A DNA stretch of 64,000 bases, taken from assembly GCA_036784855.1 (NCBI GenBank), contig JAZDSV010000010.1, positions 62,001 to 126,000 of the forward strand, in the 5' to 3' direction. This document shows positions 10,407 to 23,073 of this stretch, piece after piece. The position numbers and the translations under genes were made by a program. Every line of letters begins with the position of its first letter. Position 1 is the first letter of the stretch. The notes beneath the pieces were generated by a model. The model was not told the origin of the DNA. It was given only the letters and a program-made list of their open reading frames with translations, and made no database searches. Source of the stretch: Aphelidium insulamus. Lineage: Eukaryota > Aphelidiomycota > Aphelidea > Aphelidiaceae.

Positions 10407-11070
10407 TTATGCAAGCAGGGCAGCCAGCGACACTGCTGCTATCAGATAACTAAACCCCGCTGTCAATGAGAAGGCGCCACTTGATAAGGTCACGCAGCTG
10501 GTGGTCGGCAGTGAGTTGCACTGCTGCTCCGGTGTTAATGCTCCTTGAGTCGAATTGCCGGGCACGCAGTCACTTCCCAGTCGCTTGATGTACTCTATTC
10601 ACTAATTAACAGCGGGAAATACAAATCATTAGGCGACATACCATTGGTGACACGAAGACAAGAATCGCGGCACACAGTCACGTCGGAAATCGAGGACGCA
10701 CATGTCTTCTGAGAGTCGATCATCATGTCACCCATAATGTAGGCCAAAGCGGTCATGTAGCATGAATAATCACGCCCACCAGGAATGGTGTTCAGATCAA
10801 TTCTCTTGCCGCATTGATTCTGAATGTCGGCATTTGAGGCATCGAATCCTTGCGACATTGTTGCATCCAGAATAGCCACTGATAAAGTCCCATTCATGGA
10901 CGGCAGTTTCACATTGACTCCAGAGCACATTTTTGTTTTGGACTATGTACGCAAATATTAGACACGGATTTAAACAGTGAATGGAAACTTGCCATATCCA
11001 CGCAGGAGTCCTGCGGTGCAGCTGACACTACCGCAATCGCTGATGCCAGAATTATTACAAATGCTTTCAT
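10407..11070 (-). CDS. Cys-rich secreted GPI-type protein, member E
   Basis: Exons 10993-11070, 10642-10942 and 10407-10594 encode 188 residues. The signal peptide is MKAFVIILASAIAVVSAAP followed by QDSCVDM. The core shows CSGVNVKLP, QCGKRIDL, PGGRDYSCYMTALAY, CASSISDVTVCRDSC. Exon 3 has DCVPGNSTQ, QQCNSLPTTSC and a hydrophobic end. Intron 1 starts with GCAAGT, intron 2 with GTATGT. It faces the sorting-nexin gene; the 238-bp gap holds two CCAATCA boxes that could serve both. Confidence 0.8.
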
Positions 11071-11145
11071 CGTGGTGGTTTTTCTGATGAGCAAGTGAGA
11101 AGATAATTGTATGGATTAGGCGTGCCAGTGCTTTATATGAAGTGG

Positions 11146-11199
11146 CCAATCAGCGAGCTTGAATTAGATGAGCAATAACGTCACGAAGCTGACCAATCA
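11146..11199. promoter_or_regulatory. Two CCAATCA boxes between member E and sorting nexin
   Basis: CCAATCA at 11146-11152 and 11193-11199, 76 and 123 bp from the member E start codon and about 110-160 bp before the sorting-nexin ATG. Similar boxes occur at 8336, 9185 and 10079 before members B, C and D. They fit NF-Y/HAP-type CCAAT sites; binding is inferred. Confidence 0.5.
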
Positions 11200-11308
11200 C
11201 AGCACAGCCAGGGACGCCGACTTAACATTGAGCGCGTCTCTGCTATTCTAATAATTGCTGCGCCCATCGCATGCAAGTACAATTACTGGCATATTACAGC
11301 AAACGAAC

Positions 11309-12738
11309 ATGAGCACCGCATTCACCATCAGCGTGACCGACGTGGACAAGACGGGCAACGCAAAGGACGTGCAGTTCCGTATGGACTACCGCACTACGCT
11401 CGCGCAATTTACCAAGGAGCCCGCACAGGCCAACATCCTACGCCGCACCTCTGACCTGCAGTGGCTCGTGCAGCAACTGGGCACCTCCTATCCCGAATGC
11501 ATTGTGCCGCCCATTCCCGCGGCACTCTCACTTAAGTCCCCCGTGCCGGTGGCTACCGGTTACTCCGCGATTCCATCGGCGCAAGTGGACGAACGCGTCA
11601 AGGAGGTGGTACAGCTATTCCTCATGCAAATCGTGGCCCACCCGACATTTGTCACCAGCTCTTGCGTGCAGCAATTCTTTGAGAGTGGCAACCAGGCAAG
11701 TGTTCGTTGTTCCATTCACACTCGTGCTGATATTATTGCAGTTTGTGCCGTACACCGTCAAGCAGTCCAGCTCCATGTCCAAGTTTCTAAAGACAGTCAC
11801 CAAGTCCGTGCGGAGCGTCAAAGAGATCGACCCGTGGTTCGACGATCGGAAAACCGAGGTGCTCGAGCTGCGATCGTGCGTGGACCGGTGCAACAAGGCG
11901 CTAGAAAAAATGTGCAAGGCCGACAGAGCGCTGGGTCAGAGCTACGCTGACCTGGCCACCAAGCTGCTGGACTTTGGCACTGCGGAGCCTAATGTGACGC
12001 TTGCCGGGTGTGTAGTTGATGATGGTGTTGTACATATGCAGACATGGCTTGCACTGTATTCAAACGATGTACATTCTCTAATGCACCGTGAAATATGATA
12101 TACATTCTCTAATCGACGCTAGGGGCGTTCGCAAGTTTGCTGCGGCATTCCAAAAGAGCGCCATGGCATACTCGTCTGTGGGCGAAATGGAATCGCTGTA
12201 CACGAACGACGTGCTGGTGCAGCATGGCCAAGCATGCGCTAATGCCGAGGTATGTGCCGCCTATAGATACGGAATTGTTAGCTATATTAATTATCTATAG
12301 ACGACGCTAGAGAACAGGCTGGACGCGCTACAAGAATACGAGAACGCTTGCAAGATCAGCCAGAAGAAGAAACAGGCTGCCGACAAGCTGAAAGCCTCCT
12401 CACAGATCAAGGTGGACAAGGTGGACGCCGCGCTGAATGATCTGGCCGAGGCTAGGCAAGTCGAGAAGGACTGCAAGGAGTTTGTGAGCAAGATATCCGA
12501 CGCCGTTCAGTCCACCGAGTGGCCGCTGTTTGTCAAGCTGAATGAGAACACTCTGATATCGTCGCTGGTGAATCACGTGCGCATCCGGCTGGCGTCTGAG
12601 CGGCAGCAGGCTCGCGAATATGACGCAATCATCGCCGATCTGGCCAAGGGTGGCCGTCGGTCCGGAACGGCCACCCCTACCACAACCGCTGCCAACACTG
12701 TCGTACAGCAAGATAAGATCGCCGTCGATGTGCTCTGA
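11309..12738 (+). CDS. PX-BAR sorting nexin (Vps5/SNX1-like)
   Basis: Four exons (11309-11695, 11742-12007, 12123-12249, 12301-12738) encode 405 residues. Residues 1-130 form a PX domain, which binds endosomal phosphoinositides: a Tyr-Arg region (RMDYRTT), a Leu-Arg motif (ILRRTSDLQWLVQQL) and the proline loop IVPPIP. Residues 150-390 are a long charged helical BAR region with the typical N-terminal start (FLKTVTKSVRSVKEIDPWFD). Such proteins dimerise and bend endosomal membrane in retromer-type recycling. The first intron starts GCAAGT and ends TTGCAG; without removing it the PX-BAR join is lost. SNX1/2/Vps5 is the best guess, but SNX7/8-type cannot be excluded. Its stop lies 83 bp from that of the Rif1 gene. 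Confidence 0.8.
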
Positions 12739-12821
12739 GCGATGCGGCATTACATCCAGATACACATCACAAGAGTAAAAGAGAAACATTGATAACGGTA
12801 TTTGTATCACGGCTGTGGCAA

Positions 12822-15800
12822 TCATCGGAGATGCTGCTCCATCAGCCCGGTAATTTTTTGCAGAGCGCTTTGAACGCTCTTTTGCAGACGCACCAAGTCT
12901 TTCAATCCGTTAGCTGGGGCTTCCCGGGTATCCAGCAGTTGATTCAGTTTGTCTGCGACTGCGAGCACCATGTTTTCATCCTGGCTTAGTGCAGTCTTGC
13001 TCGCAGCGGTGTTATTGTTGCCAGCGTTGTCATCGCTGACAGCGTCTTGCTGTGTTGTTGACTGTGGCGCATCACCGGCAGCCCGTGCTTTCTCCTTCTC
13101 TCCCACATCAAGGTTGAATGTCACTCGCCGCAACTTGGACGCGGGTGTGCCCGCTACCACTGCACGCCAGAGTGAGACAAATTTGATATACTAGCAGACT
13201 TGCCTCCGGTCTTCAGAATGCTTACGGAACCGGGCGGACTCAGGAATGGAGCGGCTTTCCGCTTTTGTTGGTCTGTGCAGCAATGTTACAGCAGTTTAAA
13301 ACTGGCATGCTGCATGACGTACTTGCAATAGCCTTGTTAGGTGTCTTGAACAAATCTGCCTCGTCAACAGCTGCTGCGTCAAGTTCGTCTGCAAACGCCG
13401 ATTCGGACCGCCCCTTCAGCCCCGAGTACATGAGCGGCACCACGGAACGTTCAATCCGCTTTTCTCGCTGTCGCTCCGTCAACGGCGTGCTACATTGAGC
13501 CTTTGGTATTGGTGCGCTCTTTATCGATGGCGATGATGATGCCTGATTTTCGGCTGCTGTGCAATTAAGATGAGAACATCTGCCATTAGACATTTAGCAA
13601 TGAACAGACCTCGCCGACTATTCTGTGCAGCTTGATGGTACACAGTTGATAGACGCGCCAGAGGGCTAGAGTTCTCGTCGATTGTGGTCGACTCACGCAA
13701 TAATTGGACGCGCTGAGGACACTGTTTCAAGAAGCTATTGCCCACCACGATATCGAGCGATTCCTGTGACGATGCCTCGTCAGTGTCGTCGATAAAAGGT
13801 TCACTGCTCATTTCCGAGTCCAGCACAACTGGTGTCCATGCCGGAAGTCTTATCGGTCCCTACAGCTATAAGCGATATTATGCACATCGCTCGTGTGGAT
13901 ACCTTTTGGCTTATGCGTTGAAGCAGAGGCTTCAGTTCCGCAGGATATGCAAGTGTGGAGCAGGTGCCAAATGTGGCGTCCCACGAGCGTACAGTCATGT
14001 TGACGATGTGAACGTACTTGCACGATAGTCCAAGCTAAGCGTTAATTTGAATAAAACCATGTTACATTATCACACCTCATATAGCTTTGCCGCATATCCT
14101 CCCAGTGTTGTCAGGCCTGCAGATTGGTCGCTGTACGCCGCGCCAAATTTGTCCAAAACTGCTTGCCACAGCTTTTGCAGCCATTGATGCACCTTTCGCA
14201 CCACACCCAACGGCTGCGTGTCTAGCATGAGCACCACATCGTTCAGCCACACTTGAAGACTGCTTTCGACTTGGCTGTAGAAATTGCTAAAGTGATGTGG
14301 GTGGACCTTGTCCAAAAATCTTGTAAAATCATCCAAAAATTGCGGCACCCGTTCCTTATCGGATTCCGACAATCCCGCCTTGAGCTGGGATGCAATCAAC
14401 TGTAGTGCGCGATGGATCACAGAACAAAGACCGCCGAGAGACCTACAATATAAACACGATGATGAAGTTATGCGATCACCAACTTACCAAGCTGCATTCA
14501 TGGCCGTTCCCATGTAGCTTTTCGGATCGGCAGTGCTCATGTCAACCTCCATGGTGTGCGCGACACCCGCAAATGCTTGTACGATCATGCACATAATTGC
14601 AGTAGCGCTGCTACATTAGTTTACATACGCGCGTTCAATTTCACATACCTTTGCAACGCTAAAGCATTGTTTGGCGTCTGGACACCGGCAACCAGCTTGA
14701 ATTCCGTGTCAAAAGCTGTAAAGGGGTCCTTGAATTTGATGGCGGCCGCAGAATAAATGATTTTTGCCAAGGAGGAAAATCTTGTCATTACGTCCTTATC
14801 AATCTCTGCCCCAGAGGCCAAATGCACAAGCATGGGAGACAGTAGAAAGCGAACTGCAGGTTGCCACTGTGACTCTGATTCCATGCTGTATGCTGGGTAG
14901 TTAGCAATGTGCTCTTGGAGCATCGAAGCTGTTGGGTCAGCATTTTAAGCCAATTGTGCAAATGCATGCCTGCTCGCTGCCAAAGTTGCATCAAGCCGCC
15001 CTTCAGAATGTGTCGATTTATTTGTTCAAACATGCTGTACTGCAAAGACTGAGTATGGGCAAAGAAACCATCATTTACAAACTCCAATATTTAGCTCTGA
15101 GGCCCGGGAAAACAATACGTCAATTGTGCTATCAAACGCAGCATCATTGTCATTTGCAGTGCCCGCCAAATGACTTTTTGCATCCAGGCACATCGATAGC
15201 AAGCCCACTGACAAACATAAGCATAAGCGAGAGTAAAAAACAAGGTTCCTACCTAGCACAGTCCTGTTTGATTGAGCGTAAGCAGTGGCCGACAGAATGC
15301 GCCCGGAGAGGTGCTGGCAGGTGCTTTTAATAAGCATGCACGTTAGCTTAAAATTGGCACTTTTGATCTGCGCAATCGCCGCAATAAACTTCATAATATT
15401 GCTGACTGCATCTTTGGACTCTGGCGAGTGGTTTAATTCTGTATTATTAGCAGGATTGATATCGGAATATACGGGAATGATTTACCCAACTTGTTGGCTT
15501 CTCCAATGTGCATCAGAATACTGTGCCATATAGCCGTAGCAAACTGGCTCTGCGTTGCAGGTGAGAGTTTTAAGCAGGCATTGGCGCGCTTTACCGTTGA
15601 TGGACTATTATCGTCGTCCAAATGGGAAAGAATGCTTCCCAGAATCTGGAGCAATGGCGCAGTGTTCTGCCGAATCCACTTGGAGTCGCCTCCTAGGCAA
15701 ATATCTCCAGGCAGGATAAAGTCATCCAGAATTCGTTTTGCCCGAAAACCTAAAATAGTGAAACAAGTTGTTTGTAGAGCGTACGGGTGACCAACTTGTC

Positions 15801-17853
15801 TGTGGCTGCTGTTCCACTCGCAGCAAGTGCTCTAACCATGGATCAGACACAGTGCCAAAGTGCCTACCACTTTGTGGCTTACTCATGAACTCGGCGCCAA
15901 CTTGCTGAACGTTGTCGGCTTGATCAATCACCACATGTCCCAGCACGGGGAAAACCGCAAATGGTGTAAACTTAGTAACATGAGAAAATTACACAGCCCA
16001 TTATGAAGTTAGCTTGCCAGCAACAACCGTTCACGCATGGAGTACAAAATCTTGAGCCACGTCTGCGCACAAGACTGGCGTACACCAGCATTGGGCTCCC
16101 CCAGTTCGCACCTATAATAGCTTTAACCAACAATAATCGCTAATCATTACAGTAACATACGATCGCGTAACCGGCTCCAGCAACATTCGCGCGACCTTTT
16201 CGTCCACGTCCGATAAGGTGCATGTGTACACCAGCCTAGACCAAGCCTGAAATGCATACTTTCTCACTTCGGGAACAGGCGACGCAAACCGTTGCTACAA
16301 AGATAAATTTTTACCCCAGAGAAGAAGAGTATAAAGCGAAAAACAAATGCTTGCCTGAATAAGTGCAAGAAATGGCGCTGAAACACTGTTTTCCAAGAAG
16401 ATCAGGCCACCAAGCAAAACCGCCATATGCGCCCACAGACGGATAAGGAATTTATCTGCACAAAACAATGAACAACGATGCCACTTGAACCATGATAACT
16501 TGCCGCGACATTCGAGCTTGCCCAGCGCCGTGAGCAAGGTGGCCGCACCACCATCGGCGACGAAATCGCGCATACAATCTTGCATAAGTTCGTGGCGAGT
16601 GGCCAGCATCGGAGTCACAAATGCGAGCACATGTTCGGCCTTGTCCCGCACGCTGGGCATCTCATGTGCGCACAGCTGCAGCACGAGAACAATCCAGGTG
16701 CAGACAAACTGCAGCGCGGCGGGCGGACACTGTCGACTGACGTGCAGCAGCGCCGTAATAGCCTCCGCGCGAATAGTCTCCGAGTCGAATGCCGGCATCA
16801 TTGCGCGCTTCAATGCGGCCACAATTCTGCCCATCCGAGGAGCGATAACGCGCGCCGGAAGACGCTGGCATGACAAGCACCACACTGCCAAATTGCACAG
16901 TAACTGCATTTGTTACACATTGCACATATAATCACTATATACACTACGTGCCCTGTCTTTTGTCTGCAGTGCCACATCACAGGTCAATTCCAGTAGTGCG
17001 CCGGAATCGACGTCTGAGATAAAGTTAACATTAAGCATTGTCGGAGTCATGAACATACCGTCAAAGCTCTCGCTGATGCCTTGGTGGTAGAATAGGTAGC
17101 CGAGACACTTGAATGCCCCGGCAGCGCTGAGCAGCAATGGTTAGGAGGCGTAAAACTACAAGATGCACCACTCTCAACCAACCCCGAATTGTCCACGACT
17201 GATCCAGCGCCGACACAACTGTCCAGACCGTGCTGGATATCGCGGTGTATGACATGCACGAAGGCCGGCAGTAGCCGCTTCATGGTGTCGACCATGGCGG
17301 AGGTGTCGGGCTCGCGGCGTAATCTTGCCTGCAACTCCTGATACGCGGCGGACTTTGAGCGTTCCGCAGCAGTGGACACACTGGTTGGAGTTGTTTCGCC
17401 GGCCGGCACAGCAAGGGCGTCTTCGGTGTCGGCATTGTCGCTGTTGTTAGCGTTGCTAGTGTTCTGCTGGTGGCCATGCGCGGTGGGCGATGTGAACTGG
17501 AGCAGCCGCAGGGTCCCAGTGACAAAACAGTCGGCGGCTGCGGCGGGCGAGGACGGCTGCTGCTCTTGCTGTTGTTCTATCGGGGCGCCAGTGACGCTCC
17601 TCGCGCCTGGCTGTTGCGGGGATGACACGGATGACACCACTGTCTGTGGGTGCAACTTTGTCGGTGTCGGCGTGGAGTCACGACGTCCCGCAGATGCCAT
17701 GTGCGCATTGCGCAACAACTCGACCGCACGCGACCTGCTGGGAGGCACTACTGCACCAGGGTCCACCACACAAGCACCGCTGTCGGTGTCCGCACTGTCC
17801 GCGTTGGCGGCCATCTGTGTTATGTATGTGTCTGTGACAATGCTGTTTGACAC
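12822..17853 (-). CDS. RIF1: Rif1 homologue (HEAT repeats, PP1-binding C-terminus)
   Basis: A large gene with many introns. Exon 1 encodes a Ser/Pro/Gln-rich N-terminus. The helical array follows, with Rif1-type segments such as FKCLGYLFYHQGI, LAVWCLSCQRLPARVIAP, DKFLIRLWAHMAVLLGG and EVRKYAFQAWSRLVY; the Trp in AFQAW and the order of repeats match the Rif1 N-terminal domain. Near the C-terminus two protein phosphatase 1 docking motifs stand in tandem: SILK (codons at 13211-13222) and RVTF (13116-13127). Rif1 recruits PP1 to control replication timing and also acts at telomeres and breaks. SILK before RVxF at the C-terminus is the animal arrangement; yeasts carry them near the N-terminus. Three introns start with GC (donors at 13203, 16354, 16503). 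The start could instead be MAANADS at 17814. Middle exons (13.2-16.2 kb) are only roughly placed. Confidence 0.8.
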
Positions 17854-18493
17854 GTGTTGCTTGGTTGCTTTGTGTGTGGTGCTTAACTTAAGCAGCTTAA
17901 GGGAAGGAAGCTTTAGTATTTATACACTATGAGATCACTATAACACAGTTCATCATGTCCATGGGGGTGCGTGCGCTGTGCTAGAGTTTGTAGTTGACGT
18001 AAAAGTACATATGTGTTCTTTTGATATTACGCTGTAGTGCTACACACTATAATACCTGTATGCCACAGTGCTACTGTGTGCTCGGCTATTAGTCTACTAT
18101 TAACAGATATAGATATAGATAGCTATTTAATTGGGTACCGACGCGCACATACTAACCGAGGTTGCGATTATATTGTGTTCGTGTTGTACTATACAAGAAT
18201 TATACAATAGAACCACTTAGTTGTCAGTCGACATTATAATTTTGTTAAATTTTTCTTATAGACGGATAGTTAAACAGTAGGTAGGATGTAGATGTAGTAG
18301 GTTGCTGCCAGGTGACTCTATCAGAGCGTAAGCAGCGCAATTACACATCGTTATACATAGTTGGCCACTATAGTAGTATTTATGTATGTATAATAGAAAA
18401 CGAAAACCGTTCTACTGATCTGTATTATAGTTTAGTTTCTCATGGAACGATTTGAATTGCCAGGCGCAACGGCACACATATAGCCGCGGCAAT
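17854..18493. other. Intergenic, AT-rich
   Basis: Promoter side of Rif1 and 3' side of the REEP gene. It is AT-rich with many short TATA-like runs; no frame or RNA structure stands out. Confidence 0.6.
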
Positions 18494-19207
18494 CTAGTCG
18501 GCCTTGGCAGTGGGCGCCTTGGGCGACTGGAAGGCCTCCAGGAGCACGGGACGCAGGAACTTGCCATATACCACCGCCGCGCCCTGCACACTGTTAATAA
18601 TCACACGTAGATGTACTACTACACAGAGAGCATGGATGCATTCAAGCAAATAGTAGTAGTAGAGTAGTAGTAGTATGCCATCGTTAAATATAAATATATA
18701 TAAACAATACTGACCTGAGTCTGCGGGGCAAGCAGGTAGAGCACGGCAACCAGCTTGAACAAATAGTAGAACGGGAACCACGTCACCAGCAGGTCGCCGA
18801 CAGAGTCCAGCAGGCCCAGGAAGCCGTACACGGTCCAGTAGGTGAGCCACTGCGTGTCATCGTCCGACTTGGGCGACTCGATGGCGCGGAAGCTAGCGTA
18901 GGCCGGGTACAGGAAGCCGACCAGGTTGACCACAAAGGACGCGGCCAGGTTAAAGTACACGGTCACCAGCAGGATGATGGCCACACCGCTGGCAATGTAC
19001 ACCTTCTATCGCACAGTGCACACATGGTGTCAGTGGATGTGAGAGATGTGGTGGATGTGTGTGAGAGTATATACGAGCACTGGGATATACAGATGGCGTG
19101 ACACGTACAGGCACGCCAGTCTTTTGCTCGGCCTGCTTCAGGATGGGCACGCCCTCCAGTTCCTTGTCAAACATCTGCTGGTACTGTGCAACCTTGTCCA
19201 TTGCCAT
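18494..19207 (-). CDS. REEP5/Yop1 (DP1) ER-shaping protein
   Basis: Exons 19109-19207, 18715-19005 and 18494-18583 encode 159 residues, close to yeast Yop1 (180). The TB2/DP1/HVA22 domain covers most of the protein: hydrophobic hairpin GVAIILLVTVYFNLAASFVV, then NLVGFLYPAYASFRAIESP, DDTQWLTYWTVYGFL and the second hairpin before FPFYYLFKLVAVLYLL. These proteins insert as wedges and curve ER tubules together with reticulons. A run of GA dinucleotides (19229-19256) lies just upstream of the start codon. Introns are standard GT-AG. Confidence 0.9.
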
Positions 19208-20097
19208 GTATGAGAGTGTACGAGGTTTAGCGAGAGAGAGAGAGAGAGAGAGAGAGTGAGAGAGTGAAGAGTCTTTAAGAGTGATCAAGAGACGCGATGT
19301 GCAATATAGAAAACGCGTTTCGCGGATTGTGGAGATGAAGAGAAACACGCGCGGCGCCCTTTATTTGACGCGGACGCATTCAATTGGCTGAGTCATTTGT
19401 CGGCTGTGAGTCGTGTGTCTCTCTGTGTGTGTGCATGTATGTCTTGCATATGTGTCTCTGCGGTGTGTCTACTACATGTTTGTGTGTCAATTGTCCATGT
19501 GGTGTTGTATATGTCAACATGTATTGTCTCTGTAAAGGTGTTCGGCGTGCCTACTATATGTCTATATGTCAATTGTTCATGTGGTGTCTGTGAAGCTGTG
19601 TGTCAATATGTATTTCGTATCTTTATCTGCGCGTATATATCTGTTTCTGCGTATGTACGCACCCATTGCCTAAGTGAACAGCCTTCTGGCTGTAATCTCT
19701 TTCCCACGTTGCATAACGTATTTTTTCATACATTACGGGATCTGTTATGAAGCTACGCAATACAGAGCCGTCTCACCACCCACAATTAAAGAGAGTCACT
19801 GCCCTTCAAGCTGAATACTGGCCAAAGCTCCAAGGTTATAGCTACAATATATATCGATTAAAGTAGCCACTATCTCTCTATAAATGAAATATCCGCCTAG
19901 TATTCGCACAAACTCTTGCACCATACAGTTGGAATGACTTTCCATGCGTTCTTCACCCCCAAAGAATACCATAGAACTCTTGTTCCAAGTGTTTGGTTCA
20001 CTTCATACATATGACAGCGCTAAGTTGCCGGGAAGCGTACCTGTTTGCGTGTCTGCTGTGTGAGCTGCCCGTGCTGCATACCGCCCGTCGCCACGGG
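19208..20097. other. Intergenic, with GA and GT-rich tracts
   Basis: Contains a (GA)n tract at about 19229-19256, a CCAATTG box near 19381 and a GT-rich stretch to about 19650. Frames here are low-complexity Cys/Val strings without support. Confidence 0.6.
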
Positions 20098-22146
20098 ATG
20101 GCAGCTGATGATGGCGGCCAGTTGGAGCCACGTGCCGCCAATCTTCTCGCGGCTCTATGCGCAGACTGGGCCGATGTCGAGTGGGTTAGACGTCGGCGGT
20201 CGCTGTACGTGTGCTTGCTGTCTATGCTTGCATAGATGCTTGGGTGCATTATATTATCTCATTCCCACTCTCTGCCCCGGTTATTGCCAATGTATGTATG
20301 CATGAGATCTTCACATGTTGCTCCCAATAATCTCTCCGTTTCCTTTATATCCTTTATATCACAACCACCAACACGCGCGTCGCAGGTCCAAGCTGACACG
20401 AGAGGAACGCGACCGCGTCACGTTCCTCGACGAACCGGAACAGCGGCTGCTGGAGCGTTATGCACTGCGACATCCAGATGCCGCCGGTCTGGCGCTGTTT
20501 CATCTGCTGGCCGCGATTGTTGGATCGCGCCCCGCACTCATCATGGAATACTGGTGCGGCCGTGGGTATGGCGCCGGTGGCATGGCCACCGATGCAACCG
20601 TGTTGCATGCATCGGCACAACTCCGGTCCCTGGATACCGGTGGCATGTGGCATTGTTGTTATAGTGTGTTACTGGCTGACAGATCTATGTGTGTCCAGCG
20701 TACAAGAGGCGGGGCGACGCGGCATTACGCGCCTGTTGGATAGATATGCTGGACTCGATGTGGCGCGGAGGAGTGGTGGATGAGCGGTTCGCCGAGTTGT
20801 GGTTCGACTCTGCTCGGGACAGCAGTCTGCCGCACTCTCTACCGCCTGTATTACCGGCAAATGTATCCGTCGATGCCAAATCTTTGGACCCCGAATTGCA
20901 CATGCCAGACATTGTGGCAAGTGAATGCATTGATTTACGGTGCTACTTGCTGTCTTTGCGAACGCACGCACCTCTGACCGGCAGTTTGTGGATGCACAGT
21001 GCCACCACCCGGACACTGGCGTCCCCGACGTGAATGCCACTTTTGGCTGCGACTGTCGAGGGGACTGCGGTGATCGCAGCCAGATGCGTGGCTGTTCCTG
21101 CGTGCTAGAGAATGGCGGTGTGTCTTATCCATGTACATATTGTACACCAGTCGGCACTAACAGCTATTCACCAGGCGAACTGCCACATGACGCCTCGGAT
21201 CGCCTGATTGATCCATTGCGAAGGCGTGCCGTGTTTCAGTGCCACTCACAGTGCAAGTGCGGTCCTCGATGTCGGCTGCGAGCCATTGAGCGTTCGCGGA
21301 ATAGCTGTCCAAAACTTCAAGTCAGTCACAGTGATTGTTGTATGCCGCTTGTCAGTGTCTGAGGAAAGTTAAATGTTGTAGTTGTTTCGCAGCGATGACA
21401 AGGGCATTGGCGTGAGGGCGACGCACAACATTCCTGCTGGCACGCTTGTCGCAGAGTATACATCTTTTTCAATGGTCTGATATAAAGCTCATAATGATTC
21501 AGATATCTGGGTGAAAAAGTGGACGCACGCACGTCGGAAATTAGACATGCGCTGTATGAGCAGTTGGCATTGCAGTATACATTTCGGTGTGACTTTGATA
21601 TTGAGGGCGGTGGTGGCGGCGATGATTCATCTGGCCCTGCCTCGGGTTCCTACGAGTAAGCATCTGCCATATTTGCTGCCTTAATTATCAGTGCGTATAC
21701 AGTAGTGCTTGATTTGAAACGCTATGTAAATATCTAGATAGCTGTGAGGTAATGCATGCTTTGTAGAATTGATGCGCTATACTATTGCGGCGTGGCAAGG
21801 TTTTTCAATCATTCATGCGATGGAGGAAATATGCAGCCAGTAACGGTTCGTTACTTACATATCTTTGCAGCTTACCATGTTATAATAGTTCTTCACCGAA
21901 CACTTTGACCGGCATATGCAGCAAATTGCCTTTTACACAACGTCAGCGGTGCAAGCTGGCGATGAACTCACGTTCAACTATGGCTGCGTAGTTGGTGGTG
22001 ATGCCGGCTGCAGGTGCACTGCGTGCCTGCTTCGCACAGTCAAGCAGAGGAACAAGAATACGAAGAAGAAGAGTAGACCTATTTCCCGTTATCCTCGTTT
22101 GTTCTCTGAAAGATGTTTAACGCAGCTCGTGGCATTGAACACATAG
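20098..22146 (+). CDS. SUV39-type SET-domain histone methyltransferase
   Basis: Multi-exon gene. The N-terminal half (MAADDGGQLEP ... ) has no domain I recognise; no chromodomain is visible. A pre-SET zinc cluster follows (FGCDCRGDCGD, CSC, FQCHSQCKCGPRCRLR). The SET domain begins KGIGVRATHNIPAGTLVAEYLGE after splicing an intron at 21448. It then has the cofactor-binding FFNHSCDGGN and ends in GDELTFNYG, with a post-SET CRCTAC. This order is that of H3K9 methyltransferases (SUV39/Clr4/G9a), which build heterochromatin. One intron starts GCAAGT (donor 20917), joining PDIV to FVDAQC. The junction near 21320-21395 could not be settled. The last coding part is Lys/Arg-rich and stops 45 bp before the next gene. 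Confidence 0.8.
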
Positions 22147-22191
22147 TTTGGCGGCAACCTTGATCGTAACAAATTGATCACATTGGCAGAC

Positions 22192-23073
22192 ATGCCCACG
22201 GACAAGTGGAAGGCGGCCCTGCCAGCGCAGTACTGGTGCGAGTACTGCAAAAAGTTCATCTACAACAACAAGATTGTACGCGGCCCCCCGCCACGTGTCT
22301 ATGCCCTGATGTGCACATCCACACACACTCTTTCGCATCCACTGCAACTCATTCTTACGCGTCCATGCAGAGCCGCGATGCACATGAGAGCAAAGTGTTC
22401 CACAAGATGAATATGAAGCGGCATCTACAGCAGATACAGCGCCAAGCAGACATGAAGGCGCGCAATGCGTCTGCCGTGGACCGCGAGATGGCGCGCATAG
22501 ATGCGGTGCGTCCACATATATAATACTGTATATCTGTGGTATCTGCGTATATATATATATATATATATATATACATTCTCACCTTTGTAGATAGTTGGAG
22601 TATCGTCATCGGGGGCGGCGGCGGCAAATGGCCCGCTGCTACCCGGCAAGTCTGCAAGTCTGGGACAGCCAGTGTTTCCCGGAACCGGAAGTAATCGCGC
22701 TACCATCGACAAGGTGAAATCATCTCGGCCACCGGTCCAGCAGCAAACAGTGCGCGCTATTGCCGCTTCCTCAGACATCACCTCAAATGCCGTTCAACAA
22801 GGCGAATCAGCTCCCGGCGAATGGCAAGCCGTGGAACTGTCGCAATCATCGCTGGTGGAACAGCGATCGGCACCGCCCGAACCAGAGGAAGTAGTAGCCG
22901 CACGCCAATTTGCACTGACTGAACGGACTCACCCTCCTGCCGGTGAGGTGGCCGACGCAGATGTCACTGACGAGAAAGGCAGTGCGGATACCGTTGTATT
23001 TCGCAAACGGGGTGCTAAATCCGCTGGCAGTAAGGGTCGCGCTGTCCGTCAGCGGCTGCAAGACAACGATTAA
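22192..23073 (+). CDS. WBP4/FBP21-like spliceosomal zinc-finger protein
   Basis: Exons 22192-22275, 22371-22505 and 22591-23073 encode 233 residues. It opens with a matrin/U1-C-type finger: YWCEYCKKFIYNN, then HESKVFHKMNMKRHL, the C-x2-C ... H-x5-H pattern of WBP4, followed by a charged helix. The C-terminus (VVFRKRGAKSAGSKGRAVRQR) resembles the conserved basic end of WBP4. A short GEWQAVE motif sits in the middle. WW domains, present in animal WBP4, are not seen, so it may be a shorter fungal-type form. WBP4 acts in the spliceosomal B complex. An alternative is another U1-C-type finger protein. Confidence 0.7.

Noticed and set aside
21110-21175. An intron inside the pre-SET region
   Set aside because: The frame is open through it, and the only candidate intron would be about 33 nt with poor sites; left as coding.
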